This document shows positions 1 through 10,337 of a DNA stretch of 64,000 bases, one piece after another. The notes beneath the pieces were generated by a model. The model did not search any database, had not been told where the DNA came from, and worked only from the letters and a program-made list of their open reading frames with translations. A program made the translations under genes and the position numbers. Within the stretch, counting starts at the first letter, position 1; each line of letters starts with the position of its first letter. Source of the stretch: Pictodentalium vernedei (lineage: Eukaryota > Mollusca > Scaphopoda > Dentaliida > Dentaliidae); the NCBI GenBank assembly GCA_031216915.1, contig CM062289.1, positions 389,586,674 through 389,650,673 of the forward strand, written 5' to 3'.

Positions 1-30
1 TTTGGCTGTTATGCTGCGTAAAGGGTTGAC
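1..30. repeat. Right end of TTAA MITE (family A), cut by window edge
   Basis: The bases match the right terminus of the family A MITE seen complete at 11912-12169, ending in a GTAAAGGGTT-type inverted repeat. The final TTAA is degraded to TTGA. Only the end is in the window. Confidence 0.6.
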
Positions 31-398
31 AGAAAATTTAAGCAAAACTTCACAGCATTTACATCCATTTCACTTATTATTCAGGCCTTTAGTTGAATGC
101 CCCTATGAAGCCATTCTTATGAATGTTCAAATTGTAAGCTTCCTTTGAAACAAATCTAAAAAGATTTCAAGTGACACTTGGCAGTCAATAAGTGTTTTAA
201 CAAATGCCCAACTAAGCCTGTTAATTAAATATTTGTATGAGGAGAACAAAGATGAATATATTCCCTTACAGTTTATTTTCAATGCCACATTATCAAATCA
301 ACAATGTAAGTAACAGCTAATAACCTCATATGATCACAATCTGATAATATTTATCCAATAATGTGCAATGGTGTTGTTAGTTTGTAATGGTTTAATGA
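31..398. other. Unassigned AT-rich sequence
   Basis: No coding signature, inverted repeat or match to another repeat of this window was recognised here. Confidence 0.5.
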
Positions 399-513
399 CA
401 CTTTTTACCCACTGTAAGGCTAAAGCCGACCAGCCCTATTCACAGAAATCACCATTCAATTTCCATTATTTAAAAACAGCTTATGACTCCTCTTTGGAAT
501 GAGCTTGTGCATG
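399..513. repeat. Left half of family A MITE
   Basis: It begins with a degraded ACTTTTTACCC terminus. It then follows the family A interior (GACCAGCCCTATTC, then GCTTATGACTCCTCTTTGGAA) up to the first arm of the central hairpin. The right half is missing; family B sequence follows directly, so this is a truncated copy. Confidence 0.6.
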
Positions 514-737
514 CTGGTGGTGGATTTTCCTACCAACAATACAAAATCCCTTGCCACTGAAATAAGTATAAGTTGGGCAAATTTAACCAAATTTCTCCCC
601 TCCAAAATTTGGACCAATAATTTTTTCAGATAAATTTAGATGAATTTTTCATCAAATCTAGTCATGGCTGCTTTAAAGCAGCCATGACTAGGTTTGATGA
701 AAAATAATTTGAAAATACTCAGCAGGTTAAGAGTTAA
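514..737. repeat. Foldback MITE family B with near-perfect hairpin
   Basis: The core 645-704 is two arms of about 30 bases meeting at the centre (GTCATGGCTGC against GCAGCCATGAC). The right end reads GAAAATACTCAGCAGG and stops at a TTAA at 734-737. The same core and ends recur at 27106-27360, 30588-31979 and 59772-60503. The last of these shows a TTAA target duplication, so the family is a TTAA-inserting MITE without coding capacity. Confidence 0.7.
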
Positions 738-851
738 TATCTATGCTGCCCACTTTAGGGGACTTTGTAACAAAGTTCGATTTTACCAGCAGTGCATAAC
801 TTGTTTACCAAAGTAAACAAGCACTGCACCACTTATCAGAGTCCCCACAAT
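722..851 (-). repeat. Fragment of SINE-like repeat T (head region)
   Basis: It is a partial copy of the repeat seen more fully at 1435-1680: a GCCCACTTTAGGGGACT part, then the inverted motif pair GTTTACC/GTAAAC at 800-821. It overlaps the end of the family B copy and lacks the TTATTTATT tail. Confidence 0.55.
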
Positions 852-875
852 GGGGGGAGGGGGGGGGGGGGGGGG
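852..875. repeat. Poly-G tract
   Basis: A nearly pure G run of about 24 bases. Similar runs occur at 14156-14185, 15212-15232, 20466-20512 and 39941-39968. Lengths of such runs are often unreliable in assemblies. Confidence 0.9.
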
Positions 876-879
876 CGGC

Positions 880-1434
880 AGAGTGTTAATGGATGTGCAT
901 GCATCATCAACCCTTGATAGGATAGCAATAATAGAGAATAACAAAGTGTGAAGAAATATAATTATAACTCAATGAAGCAACGTTACACATGAATATATGT
1001 ATCAACTGTGAATTTGTGGTAAGGCCATGGTTAATTAATATTCGGTTCAGCATTATTCGCCTCATTTTGCCCAAAATAATAACGCATTTTCTTTATTATT
1101 GACTCCACAAAGGCCCGGAGAATACAACATTTCACATTTCTTCCTCATCCATTGAAATGCCAGATTATTGCCTCATTTTTGCCAGTTTGCCAATAATGGG
1201 GCAATAGTCTGGTGTTATGAAGGGTAAAATGTTGACTAATGGAACATTTTGTTATAGGCTGTTCTGTATATAACCCTGGCCATTGAAATTTCTACTGTCT
1301 GAGACAACCTACACATTCAAGGAAGCAGTGTGCTGCCAAATGATCAAATATGCATCTTGTGAAAAGGGATGTATTACACCATTTTCCCCGGATATAATAA
1401 ATAATTAATAATAACCTCACTCTGCATTTTGTTC
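880..1434. other. Non-coding stretch with imperfect foldback
   Basis: There is no gene. An imperfect inverted repeat lies at about 1160-1213, where CCAGATTATTGCCTCATT faces CAATAATGGGGCAATAGTCTGG-like sequence. The rest is AT-rich and unassigned. Confidence 0.45.
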
Positions 1435-1680
1435 CGATTTATTTATTTATTGGTTTTTAAGGCCACATATTTCTGCACAATGGATCATTGTGACCACAAC
1501 ATGGAGATAAAGTAAAGTTTAGTCAATCGTTTATACCCATGTTGCCCATTTTAGAGAACTCCACCCCAAGCATTGGTGACTGGGTCCTATTTTACCACTA
1601 AAACAGAACTTGCTTACCATGGTAAACAAGCACTGCTCCACTTCCTAGGGTACCCAAAGGGACATTTTGTGCTAGTGTTA
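1435..1680 (-). repeat. SINE-like repeat T, good copy
   Basis: On the minus strand it starts at a GGTACCCTAGGAAGTGGAG head, carries an inverted GTTTACC/GGTAAAC pair, and ends in a GTGGCC(T)TTAA...CCAATAAATAAAT tail. This tail is shared with the tRNA-headed SINE at 17571-17941. There is no open frame. Other copies: 3070-4860 (split by Tc1), 6325-6515, 11880-12380 (split by a MITE), 14426-14660, and fragments at 722, 2335, 15750 and 26150. Whether it is a SINE or the 3' part of a LINE cannot be decided here. Confidence 0.7.
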
Positions 1681-1865
1681 TGTTGTCTAAACTACTGTAA
1701 CTAATGGCAAGAGTATTCAACAATACCAAAATTTTGGTATTTTGAGATTCCCATGGTAGTGACATGATACAATATTGTGACGAACTGACGTCTGAGGTTT
1801 GTGGCTCGGAGTTTATGTTCAACCTAGATGAGGAGTGTTATTTTACCATGTTACTGTCAATTCAT
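1681..1865. repeat. Dispersed repeat adjoining T, second copy at about 4828-5120
   Basis: The sequence from GACATTTTGTGCTA through the CTGAGGTTTGTGG motif recurs in the same order after the T copy at 4698-4860. The T repeat and this segment were therefore probably duplicated together or belong to one longer element. No credible coding frame. Confidence 0.55.
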
Positions 1866-2375
1866 CACAATAACGTATATATTCCATACACAGAAAGACA
1901 TGTGTATGTGAATGGGTTGATCGATATGGCACTAGTGCCAGCACAGAAGGATAAAACGAGAGGCCACATTTATTACATTCCTTCACATCTATAAAAACAA
2001 CTATTAGAAGGACATTCGGCAATTCATTTGACACCTATCAACAAAAAGAACACATTTTATCGCCAACCAAATTTGCAAGGGGAACGTGTGTTACTATACC
2101 ATCTCCTGAGTTCCAAAGTTATCTATGTGCCTACTGGCAGACAGAACACATTGGAACTCAGGGAACGATTTTTTAGCTATCAAATTGTAATTTTGGTGAA
2201 CAATTTGTAGAAAATTCCAGTGAAATTTCGCTTCTATTAAAAATAGTCCATCAATGATTTCTGTTCCACACATGTGTGCAGAACAGATTTTCATTTTCGG
2301 CATGGTTTAGTGTTGGTGAAGATGGGGATTTCATAGAACTGGCGTGTAATAAAACAAGATCCTACCCATCTTACC
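1866..2375. repeat. Foldback family F
   Basis: It matches 47590-48150 over most of its length, including GTGAATGGGTTGATCGATAT and ATAAAAACAACTATTAGA-type blocks. A central palindrome at about 2103-2166 has arms TGAGTTCCAA...TTGGAACTCA. Short open frames inside are by-products. Confidence 0.65.
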
Positions 2376-3022
2376 ACTGAAAAAGAACATGTTGGTAATA
2401 CTGCTTCACTTACCAGGGTTTCCATGCACAGGTTTATTCTGATAACCTGGAATAACGCTAAACTGAAAATTAACTGGCCATGCCCTAAACAGTTGGTACA
2501 AAAAAACCATTCATAATTGTTCTTGTTATGCCTGTCATAACAGCAAACAGATGTTGAACACCAGATAACTTGCTTGTGCCACTTTTCTCATATATTTCAA
2601 CTATGGAGAACGGTATTTAATTGTTTTAGATGAATTTTATACAGTTCAAAAGACAAACAAATAAAACAGAAGAGAACACAATTAATTAAAAACATAAGGA
2701 ATTTTTGATTCCAAAGAGACCATTACTTGATCAAAAAAAGTGGCTAGATTTGGCTCGGTGAGAACTAATCAATTCATTCTTAATTTTTTTTTTTTAATCG
2801 GTCAAGTGCTAATTTGAGTTGAGTTTACAGAATACGGTGATTGACAATTGCTCTGTTACAAGTCAGTGGACAGTTGTGATGGACGATCTGTAATAAATTG
2901 TTACAGAACTCTCAGTGAACAAAATATCTCTTTCTTTTAACTGAATATGAAACGATTACCAATTCAAATGTTTATCAGGGTGCCAGTGCTTTTCAATGTA
3001 GCCTGGACTGTTACTTCCACCA
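2376..3022. other. Unassigned sequence with MITE-D-like fragment
   Basis: No gene. Around 2795-2815 a TTAATCGGTCAAGTGCTAA motif resembles the left terminus of MITE family D, but no partner end is visible. Confidence 0.4.
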
Positions 3023-3066
3023 CTGTACTTGTTAATTGGTAAAGTGCTGGAAGCCCAAATTTGGGT
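3023..3066. repeat. MITE family D left terminus
   Basis: TTAATTGGTAAAGTGCTGG followed by AAGCCCAAATTTGGG matches the left end of family D as at 58711. It is cut short by the T repeat that starts at about 3067. Confidence 0.5.
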
Positions 3067-3113
3067 TTTATATTTATTTATTTATTGGATATAAAGTCAA
3101 GTCCAGTCAATCA

Positions 3114-4698
3114 TATACTACTCAAAGTTTGCTGAGCACCAAATATTTGACACATCATTGTGAAATTTGCTTGTGACATATTTGCGATATTTTTGGTGGA
3201 TATGATTGAGGAATGTATTGAGATGGTCTCCAGTGTTTACATTAGCTCTCTTGACAGGCAGACGTTTCATGACAGTCATGGAAAGCATGTACCCCTTGAT
3301 TTTCATGATGTTTTCGTGCACTGTCTACATGTACATGACATGTGTAGGGTATTCAATCTTCATTTCAACACAAACCCTTGTGATTTAATGATTGAATATG
3401 GCAAATGCAAATGTAAGAAGACGTTTGCCTGAAGCAGAAATGTGGAGGGCTGTAGAGATGGCGGAGCAAGGGGCTACCCATCATCAGGTTGGTGAAACCC
3501 TTGGTGTGCACCATATGGTGATCACCAGAGCCTGGGCAGGACTTCAGCAGTATGGTGCATCAGTAAGACAGCATGGTGGTGGCAGAGACAGGGCAACATC
3601 TGCAGCTGAAGACCGGTGTTGGATCATTCAGGCTCATAGGAACCGTTTTGCCACAGCAACCCAGCTTCGCAGTGACCTCCAGAATGCATCCGTGGTAAAT
3701 GTTTCAACGCATACTATCAAGGCAAGGTTGCACGAAGGTGGTCTCCAATCGAGAAGACCATGAATTCGCATTCCGCTGTCCCAGAACCACCACCAGGCAC
3801 GATATGAATGGGCCATGGACCACATTGGATGGACCAGAGAAAATTGGCGACCTGTCTTTTTTACAGATGAGTCAAGGTACTGCCTAGACCACACAGATAG
3901 GCGTTTTAGGGTAAGGAGAAGACCAGGAGAGCGATTCCATGCAGCCAACATTGCTCAGCATGACCGCTGTGGTGGAGGGTCAATCATGGTCTGGGGCGGC
4001 ATCAGCAGGGATGGACGTAGAGCTCTGTGTCCTTGAACGTGGTACATTGACTGCACAATGGTATATTGATAAGATCCAGGATATCCACGTCGGATTGTAT
4101 GCAGGTGTAGTGGTGATAGATTCATTCTGATGGACGATAATGCCTGTCCTCATGTTGCCCATGCTGTCGGGGAGTACCGACAGAAGGAGGGGATTGAGCA
4201 TATGGACTGGCCAGCAAGATCCCGGACCTCAACCCAATCGAACATGTCTGGAATGAGTTGCAGCTTGCAATTTCAGCTTGTTCAGTCCTTCCAAGAAGTA
4301 TTCAGAAGCTTGGTGCCATGCTGGTCCAAGATTGGAACAACATCCCACAAAGGACCACCAGGAACCTGATTGGGAGCATGAGAAGGCTTTGTCAAGCTCT
4401 AATTAACAGTAATGGGTCTTGTACTCGATACTGAAGCCATACCAGTTTGTTCCATCAACTTTTTGGCATATTGAAAAATTTCCTCCTTTACCAATAATAT
4501 CCATTTTGCTTGGTTATCGTATTCAAAAGCTAAAAAATAATGTCACACACAAATAAAATCTTAATTTCTGTACTTAAATCATTAAAGATATAATTAAATA
4601 AAAAATATATGCACTTTTCATTACAAATTTTCAAATGTAAAACAGGTAGTTGGATGTACTTGGACCACTTGGTGCTTAGCAAACTTTGAGTAGTATAT
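3114..4698 (+). mobile_element. Tc1/mariner DNA transposon with terminal inverted repeats
   Basis: Both ends carry the same inverted repeat: TACTACTCAAAGTTTGCT at the left and its complement at the right, about 29 bases with one mismatch, flanked by TA. The roughly 1.6-kb length fits a full Tc1 element. It sits inside T repeat 3067-4860. The encoded transposase is broken, so the copy is non-autonomous now, although its ends remain recognisable. Confidence 0.9.
3398..4433 (+). pseudogene. Tc1-like DD34E transposase, broken
   Basis: A Tc1-family transposase cuts and pastes the element at TA sites. The first ATG is at 3398. The N-terminal DNA-binding part (helix-turn-helix, then a GRDRATSAAEDR stretch) is open to an in-frame TGA at 3761-3763. 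The same frame resumes with NWRPVFFTDESRYCL, which holds the first catalytic Asp, and GGGSIMVWGGIS. A frameshift near 4025-4034 moves reading to another frame (RGTLTAQWYIDKI). A second shift returns to MDDNACPH with the second Asp, and a third near 4220 gives DLNPIEHVWNEL with the Glu. Thirty-four residues separate the second Asp and the Glu. The C-terminal frame ends at TGA 4431-4433. It has one nonsense codon and at least three frameshifts. Confidence 0.88.
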
Positions 4699-4860
4699 AT
4701 ACCCATGTTGCCCATTTTAGAGGACTTCCACACCAGGCATTAGTGACTGGGTCCTATTCTACCTGTAAAACAGAACTTGCTTACCACTGTATACAAGCAC
4801 ATCCACACTTCCTAGGGTTCCCTCAGGGACATTTTGTGCTAATATTCTGTTGTCTGAACT

Positions 4861-5150
4861 ACTGTTACTTATGGCAAGAGTATTCAACAATAACGGAATT
4901 TTGATATTTTGACATTTCATAGTAGGGTAAATTGGTATTGGTATGTTACAATACGACATTATAAGCTATTATGATGAATTGACGGTAAAATGGTCTGAGG
5001 TTTGTGGATCGGAATTTACGTTTAACCTAGATGTGGAGAAATGAGGTTGAACATAAACTCTGAGCCACAAACCACAGAACATGTTAATGTCAATTCATCA
5101 CAATAACTTATATGTTTCAATAAACTGCTACCCCAAGCCTAAAATCCACA
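4861..5150. repeat. Second copy of the segment adjoining T
   Basis: Parallel to 1681-1865 (GGCAAGAGTATTCAACAATA, then TGAGGTTTGTGG). It contains a local inverted repeat around 4995-5075, where GGTTTGTGGATCGG faces GAGCCACAAACC. No coding. Confidence 0.5.
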
Positions 5151-5540
5151 TCATGAAAGGAACAGGGCAACTTTTAATGATAGGAAGTCCATAAACCTCT
5201 TGTGTACCCCACATCACTGGACAAATAATTAATAAATAATAAAGGTTGTGGTAACTCCAAATCATAAATTGATTAGTAATTTAAACAATACTTCATTCGG
5301 AACATCATCTGCTGCTCATGTGAAAAATCCTGGAAAAATAAACCAGTTGGAAGACAATCTGCTGGCGAAGAAAATTACAAAACTGGGCAACGCCATTTCA
5401 AATATTTCGTGTTGTGACATCAGATGGTAACATGCTACTTGGGCCATAAACATAGAAAAAACTACCCAAGCTCTCATACAATCAGAATCAGAGGGTGAGG
5501 ATTTTAGTCTTTAGACCGTAGTGTGTATGGTATAGTTACA
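5151..5540. other. Unassigned sequence
   Basis: A 60-codon open frame lies here, but it has no recognisable motif, no splice context and no family resemblance. Nothing else is supported. Confidence 0.4.
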
Positions 5541-5544
5541 GCCC

Positions 5545-5650
5545 AGCTAAAAAAAGACACATCGTCGTGTGAGAACCATAAGGGTCTATCTTCCACTGGA
5601 AGATAGAACCTTATCATTCTCCCGTGACGACATGTTGTGTCCACCGTCAA
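5545..5650. repeat. Imperfect foldback hairpin
   Basis: The arms CTATCTTCCA and TGGAAGATAG meet near 5598. The pairing extends outward through ATAAGG/CCTTAT, GAGAA/TTCTC and GACACA/TGTGTC. It looks like a small palindromic MITE core. Confidence 0.6.
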
Positions 5651-5884
5651 TCTAATACAGTACTGATCATAACATTGAGACAACTAATGAATGAAGCAAA
5701 TATGTCTCCATTACCATATGTATTCCAAAATGTTTTCATATGGTGATGGAGCCAGGGGGGCACATGGGGCATGTGCATGTTTCACAGTTACACAATGAGT
5801 TAAACTGGGCACTTGTAAATGTGTCAATATACAGGCATTCCTGTAACATTATTTGCAAATCCAAACAATATTTGGCCAAAGAAT

Positions 5885-5990
5885 CCCACTTTCGGTTGCT
5901 TCGGTCCGTTTCTTCTTCAACTATCTTCCAACTCGAAGGCTGACCTTCGGATCGGAGGATGGTTGAAGTATAAGAAACAGACAGGACAGA
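5885..5990. repeat. Imperfect foldback
   Basis: TTTCTTCTTCAACTATCTTCC near 5908 faces GGATGGTTGAAGTATAAGAAA near 5957, with CGAAGG/CCTTCG at the loop. No coding. Confidence 0.55.
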
Positions 5991-6214
5991 GACCATGTAG
6001 TGGCATGCATAATTCATCTAAACAAGAGACTATAGCAAGTCATGGTACATTTACCGATATATGATTGCAAGCTTTCTCACACTGGGTTGAACCATGGTAG
6101 CATCGTAAATTTGTGCCCCTCCACTTTTATCGAGCTTCCACTGCTCCAGACATTAGAAGACCCACAAAAAATAGAACTAATAAACATGTATGGTGCCCCA
6201 CCTCGCAATACAGT

Positions 6215-6324
6215 TGCCTTTACCTAACTGGATATCTCTCAACTAAATATTCCTGTTAATTGAATATAACTTCCAAACAAAACCCATTTGCAATACCTTC
6301 AGTACAAATTTGATTTGTTATTTA
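6215..6324. repeat. Inner part of pogo-like MITE
   Basis: CCTGTTAATTGAATAT and ACCTTCAGTACAAATTTGA match, in reverse orientation, the inner part of the element ending at 13319. The copy is interrupted by a T repeat at 6325 and may continue to the terminus at 7070. Confidence 0.5.
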
Positions 6325-6515
6325 TTCATTTATTTATTATTTATTGGTGTTTTAAGGTCACATATTTCTGCACAATGGCTAATCGTGACCACAAAATGGA
6401 GATAAAGCAAAGTTTAGTCAATTGTTCACACCCATGTTGCCCATTTTAGAGGACTGCCACCTCACAGTAAACAAGCATCGCTCCACTTCCTGGGGTTCCC
6501 ATGGGGAGTATGGTG
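6325..6515 (-). repeat. SINE-like repeat T, shortened copy
   Basis: It has a tail TTATTTATTATTTATTGGTG, then AAGGTCACATATTTCTGCAC, and ends at TTCCTGGGGTTCCC. An internal deletion removes the CCCAGTCACC part of the head. Confidence 0.75.
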
Positions 6516-6683
6516 GCACATGATTGTTTTTATGAGACTGAAAGACTTCTAACTAATCTTCTAACAGAGGGGTGTACTGAGGGTGGGTACAATAAAAAAA
6601 TATGTCAATAAATTACTCCCAGCAATCACCAAATTCCCCTTGTTTATGGACCTATTTGGCCTCAGTACATCCAATACAGGCAT

Positions 6684-6934
6684 TTAACTGGTTGAGGGCT
6701 AGATTATTTTTGGTGGTCTGGATTTGTTATTCAAAATTTGTTTTATTACAAATTATTGTAGAGTGCCCACAGGCACTCTCCAATGATTTGTAATAGAACA
6801 AAATTATATAAAGAAAATATAATTTGCATTAGACTGAATATGAAACACATGAACAAGGCAAATATTGGCTTTTGCTCTTGTACCCTCATCTTTCTAAAAG
6901 CCCTGATAGTGGCTTCTAGGACTCAACCAGTTAA
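6684..6934. repeat. TTAA MITE family D
   Basis: Both ends are TTAA plus the inverted repeat CTGGTTGAG (left) and CTCAACCAG (right). The centre is a hairpin of AGAGTGCC/GGCACTCT flanked by ACAAATTATTG-type arms. At 251 bp it is non-coding. Sister copies are at 12602-12850, 20586-22479, 34508-34743, 35339-35524 and 58711-58975. Confidence 0.8.
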
Positions 6935-6979
6935 TCTATTATATTTGGTAAATGATCAGATACCTCTAGAATACAGGAA

Positions 6980-7070
6980 AATGACCTAATCCCTGTTAAT
7001 TGAATACGCCTCTTAATTGAATAATTCTCACTGACGAAGTGTCTATTCAATTAACAGGATTCCACTGTAC
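6980..7070. repeat. Terminus of pogo-like element
   Basis: The stretch ends in TTAACAGGATTCCACTGTA, with three further copies of the TTAATTGAATA subterminal motif. CAGTGGAATCCTGTTAA-type ends with TA duplication suggest a Tc1-pogo group MITE. The assignment is by end motif only. Confidence 0.5.
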
Positions 7071-7880
7071 TGCAACTTATTTAATCAATGTTTAATTTTT
7101 ATGAAATACAATACAGAACATCACTAGATGCAAAGTGATGGGGGCAATCACTGTGGGCCCCACATTTGAAATGGTTTGAACAGTATACAGTACAGTAAAA
7201 CCTTCCTTGACAGACCACCTGTCTTGAGAGGCCAGTGACGAGATGTACCAAATAACTGTTTTGGGTTCCAGGGTATTAATATCATTACTACATTACGATG
7301 AAATGTCTTGTTTCCTGTCAAATTTCAAACAACAGCAGTCTGTATGATGGATGAGGATCTTTTCTGCAGCAAATATGTGATATTTCCAAGTTCAAGGACA
7401 ATCACTCTTCGATAAACGAAAGACCGGCATGAAATTAAAACTTGATGTGAGGTACCCATCAGGAAGCTACATACAAAAAATAAGAAGGGGGAGGGGAGGG
7501 AGGTCTATCCCAATCAGCTTATCAACAGTATCCAATACAATATCTTCAAGATTTTTAAAAATGGAACACATCAGGTTCACCCTCATCAAAACCTTGTTAA
7601 CCAGTGGTTGTCTGCATTCATGTATAGCAAAACAGGTCAGAATTTTTCTCAAGTCTAAACTAAGAAAAAATGTTAAACAGTGTATTAAATATCTCAACAA
7701 TCTGTAAAAACTGTCTGGTCAAAGGTTAATGTTAACTTAAAATGAAGCAATTAACACACATGAAATCTGAAAGCCCTAGGATACCAGTGGTTGTCTGCAA
7801 TCATATACTGGAATTTCTGTTGTATACTGGTTTTTTTTCTCTTTTTTTTGTTTGTCTTCTTTGATTTCAATCTGCTTTTA
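7071..7880. other. Unassigned, no recognised gene
   Basis: A 92-codon plus-strand open frame and a 77-codon antisense frame overlap at 7429-7707. Neither shows a domain, signal peptide or repeat-encoded motif. Part of it (TGGTTGTCTGCAATCATATA) recurs within the segment, hinting at decayed repeats. Confidence 0.4.
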
Positions 7881-7884
7881 CCCA

Positions 7885-7930
7885 TTTCTCTCTCTCTCTC
7901 TCTCTTTCTTTATTTCTCTCTCTCTCTTTT
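7885..7930. repeat. CT microsatellite
   Basis: (CT)n and (CTTT) runs, interrupted by TTTCTTTATTT. Confidence 0.9.
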
Positions 7931-8099
7931 GAGTTAACTTCTTTTGTGTATAATGTTTACATATTGTTATATTTTGTTCTGCCTTTTGTAATCTATTAGT
8001 CTTTGTACAGGAGAGGAGGGTTTTCTAAGTGGTCAGCACTTGTCCTCCAATCCTGATTTGCATTGTTGAATGGCAAATAAAAATATGTTTAATCTAATC

Positions 8100-8700
8100 A
8101 TATACAACAAAACAGGTCCGAAATTTCCAAGTCCCCACTACTCTTTCAACACTGATGACCTAAAAACTGCTATTTTTGATGATTCGAGTCCATAATTCTG
8201 GAACAACAAATCTGAAAATTGTCAAAAAATGAAAGGGAGCTTCATTTGATCAATCTTAATAGTGTGTATATAAATTATGAGAATCGGTCAAAACAAACTT
8301 GAGTAATGATATGACATGTGAAAAATTGTCATTTTTTATGATTCAAGTTCCATAACTCCAGAATGACATGTCTGAAAATCATAAAAACTGAAAGGGGTGT
8401 TGCCTTTACTAATTGTAATATTGCTACATAATTTCAAGAGATTCGGTGAAAGCATCTTTGAGTTATCATATGACATGTAAAAAATTGCCAATTTTTTTAA
8501 GCTTCAAGTCCCATAACTCTGGAAAGAAAAAACAGAAAACCGTCAAAAACAAAGGGGAGCTTTGAGCAATTTCAATATTGTATGTAAATATTATGAGAAT
8601 TGCTGAAAGGAAATTTGAGTTATTGTACGACATAGGAATATGCTGACAGACAGACGGACAGAGCGATTACTATAGGGCTTCCACCTAAAGTCGATGGGGC
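8100..8700 (+). repeat. Tandem-core repeat element (CATAACTCTGGAA type)
   Basis: Four diverged units of roughly 150 bases each carry a CCATAACTCTGGAA-like motif, an AAAGGGAGCTTC block and a GAGTTATCATATGACATGT block. The array ends in a GACAGACGGACAGAGCGATT tail. The same unit type makes up 25300-25968. Non-coding. Confidence 0.7.
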
Positions 8701-8841
8701 CCTTATTAACCATTTGCTGCTTTAAAAATTAACATTTTTAGACATACAAGAAAACTTTTCCCATCCCTGTCTGCTATTCAGGTCCTGTAAACAGATCAAT
8801 ACATATTTTTCACTAACTGGGTATTCATTTAACCCTTTACC

Positions 8842-9812
8842 CAGGGACCAAACATGTGGGTGACTAGGGCGATAATGTCACCCTTCTAAGCCCAAATTTG
8901 CCTAGAAAAATAGTCGGGGTGATTACAAGTCGGCCTCTGAAAATTGGCCAAAATGAGAGATCCGAGGTTTACATAAAAACGATTGTTTTCAAGAATCGAA
9001 TGTGCTTGAGTGTGATAAATTAGCATTTTCATTTGTCAAATAAGCAACCATTTATTTAAAATCACAGGAGAATCAATTGTCCATTGTTGGTTTTTGTGAA
9101 TTTTTTTATTTCTATTTTGTTCTGTTTCAGTCGGAGCTTCAAGTGTCGAAACGAAAATAGGTGACTTACGCGACTCAACAAAATAACCCAGTTTGAAAGT
9201 AGGTTACGTCGCTTAGGATGCCGAAAATTCTCTGCTGGAAATGTATACACAACGGACGTATTTTCTAACACTGTATTTTTAATTAATTTTGCTGATAACT
9301 GTTAACTGTTGGGCCGTCTATTCCCAGAAATACATGAATGGAAATTGAAAAACATGAAAAAAAGCTTCAGTGGTGACAGGGCACAAGTGTGCATATGAAG
9401 GATCCTGAAAGCACCTTCCAAGCAACCTTTTTACATTTGGTCCTGTTCACACTTTCAGACTTTGGAAATTATTAGCTTAGTAGACTTTGGCGAAAGGCAA
9501 CCAGGGGGGATTGGCACGAAGAAAAGGAGGGTCATGAAGGAGAGGGTAGCAGTGGGGGATTTTCAATCAATAATTACTCTGTGATTTTTTAACATGGCAC
9601 AGATGCATTATAGGCAACTGGACATGGATTAATCAGGCGTTAAAGGAGGACCACGAGCTGAAAATATGAAGGGGCAGCAGGGGATGGTACATAAATATTC
9701 TTAATTTTCCCCACTTACCTATGAAGTCTCCCTACTTGACTCTGCAGTCTCCCTATTTTTTCTGGAGGGAGACATGAAGTCTCCCTAAAATTCCCCCCTA
9801 GGCTGGTCCCTG
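8842..9812. mobile_element. hAT-like non-autonomous transposon (family hAT-1), with target duplication
   Basis: The ends read CAGGGACCA at the left and GGCTGGTCCCTG at the right. The flanks are perfect 8-bp direct repeats CCTTTACC (8834-8841 and 9813-9820), the hAT target size. Near the right end a GGGAGAC-type motif is repeated about four times, as expected for transposase-binding subterminal repeats. A second copy lies in opposite orientation at 54862-55996. No transposase domain is seen. Confidence 0.88.
9062..9271 (-). other. Conserved open stretch inside hAT-1 (unknown)
   Basis: A 69-codon frame reads FRHPKRRNLLSNWVILL and SRVSHLFSFRHL. The second hAT-1 copy encodes almost the same peptide at 55437-55760. 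Both copies are open over this part, but the nucleotide sequence is equally conserved, so this may reflect shared ancestry rather than coding. I do not recognise the peptide. Confidence 0.3.
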
Positions 9813-10057
9813 CCTTTACCTAACGAATAGCCCACATCTGCCTGTGTAATTTGTAAACTGAGCAGTTGAAAAAAATTAATTTTTAGAAATATTTCAACAA
9901 AACTATGTCATGTGACCCCTCAATGGAAAGAGGTCATCAACCTCATTCTAATGTGGGGTCACATGATACAGTTCTGTTGAAATTTTTTTGAAAATTTTTT
10001 AAAAATAGTAATTAAAGTAATAAATTTTAATATTCTCTGTGTTGGGTAAAGGGTTAA

Positions 10058-10337
10058 CAGTTTTTTTTTAAAAAGTACACCTAGCATTGAAACAGTTAAT
10101 ATGCATTTGTGATGCATTTAATCAAGTGAAAGGAGATTTTGTTCGAAAAGTATTTCATGTACCTCTTCACCAAAGAGTGCAATTATGTACCTATAAATTG
10201 TAACAAGATGTTTCAATAAACAAAGTAGATTTAAGTAACTCCTCCTTGTCTGCAAATACAGTTGATGAATGAAAAACAGGCATTTGTCTGACAACCTTTG
10301 TTTTCAATGCCTTTGAATGGAAAATATTTGAATTGAA
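10058..10337. other. Unassigned flank
   Basis: AT-rich sequence between the MITE and the array element, with no recognisable feature. Confidence 0.4.

Larger units (their letters stand above)
3067..4860 (-). repeat. SINE-like repeat T split by a Tc1 element
   Basis: The tail half (TTATTTATTTATTGGAT, then AAGTCAAGTCCAGTCAATC) lies at 3067-3113. The head half (TACCCATGTTGCCCATTTTAG onward) lies at 4699-4860. Uninterrupted copies at 1435 and 14426 run straight through this junction and serve as the empty site. Confidence 0.85.
8831..10057. repeat. TTAA MITE family A, subtype 2, split by a hAT element
   Basis: The left terminus TTAACCCTTTACC ends at 8841. The MITE resumes at 9813, after the target duplication, with TAACGAATAGCC. 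It contains the central hairpin GTGACCCCTCAATGGAA...TTCTAATGTGGGGTCAC and ends in GGGTAAAGGGTTAA at 10057. Removing 8842-9812 and one duplicate restores a normal end. This subtype differs from subtype 1 in its hairpin (CATGTGACCCC rather than GTTATGACCCC). Confidence 0.8.
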
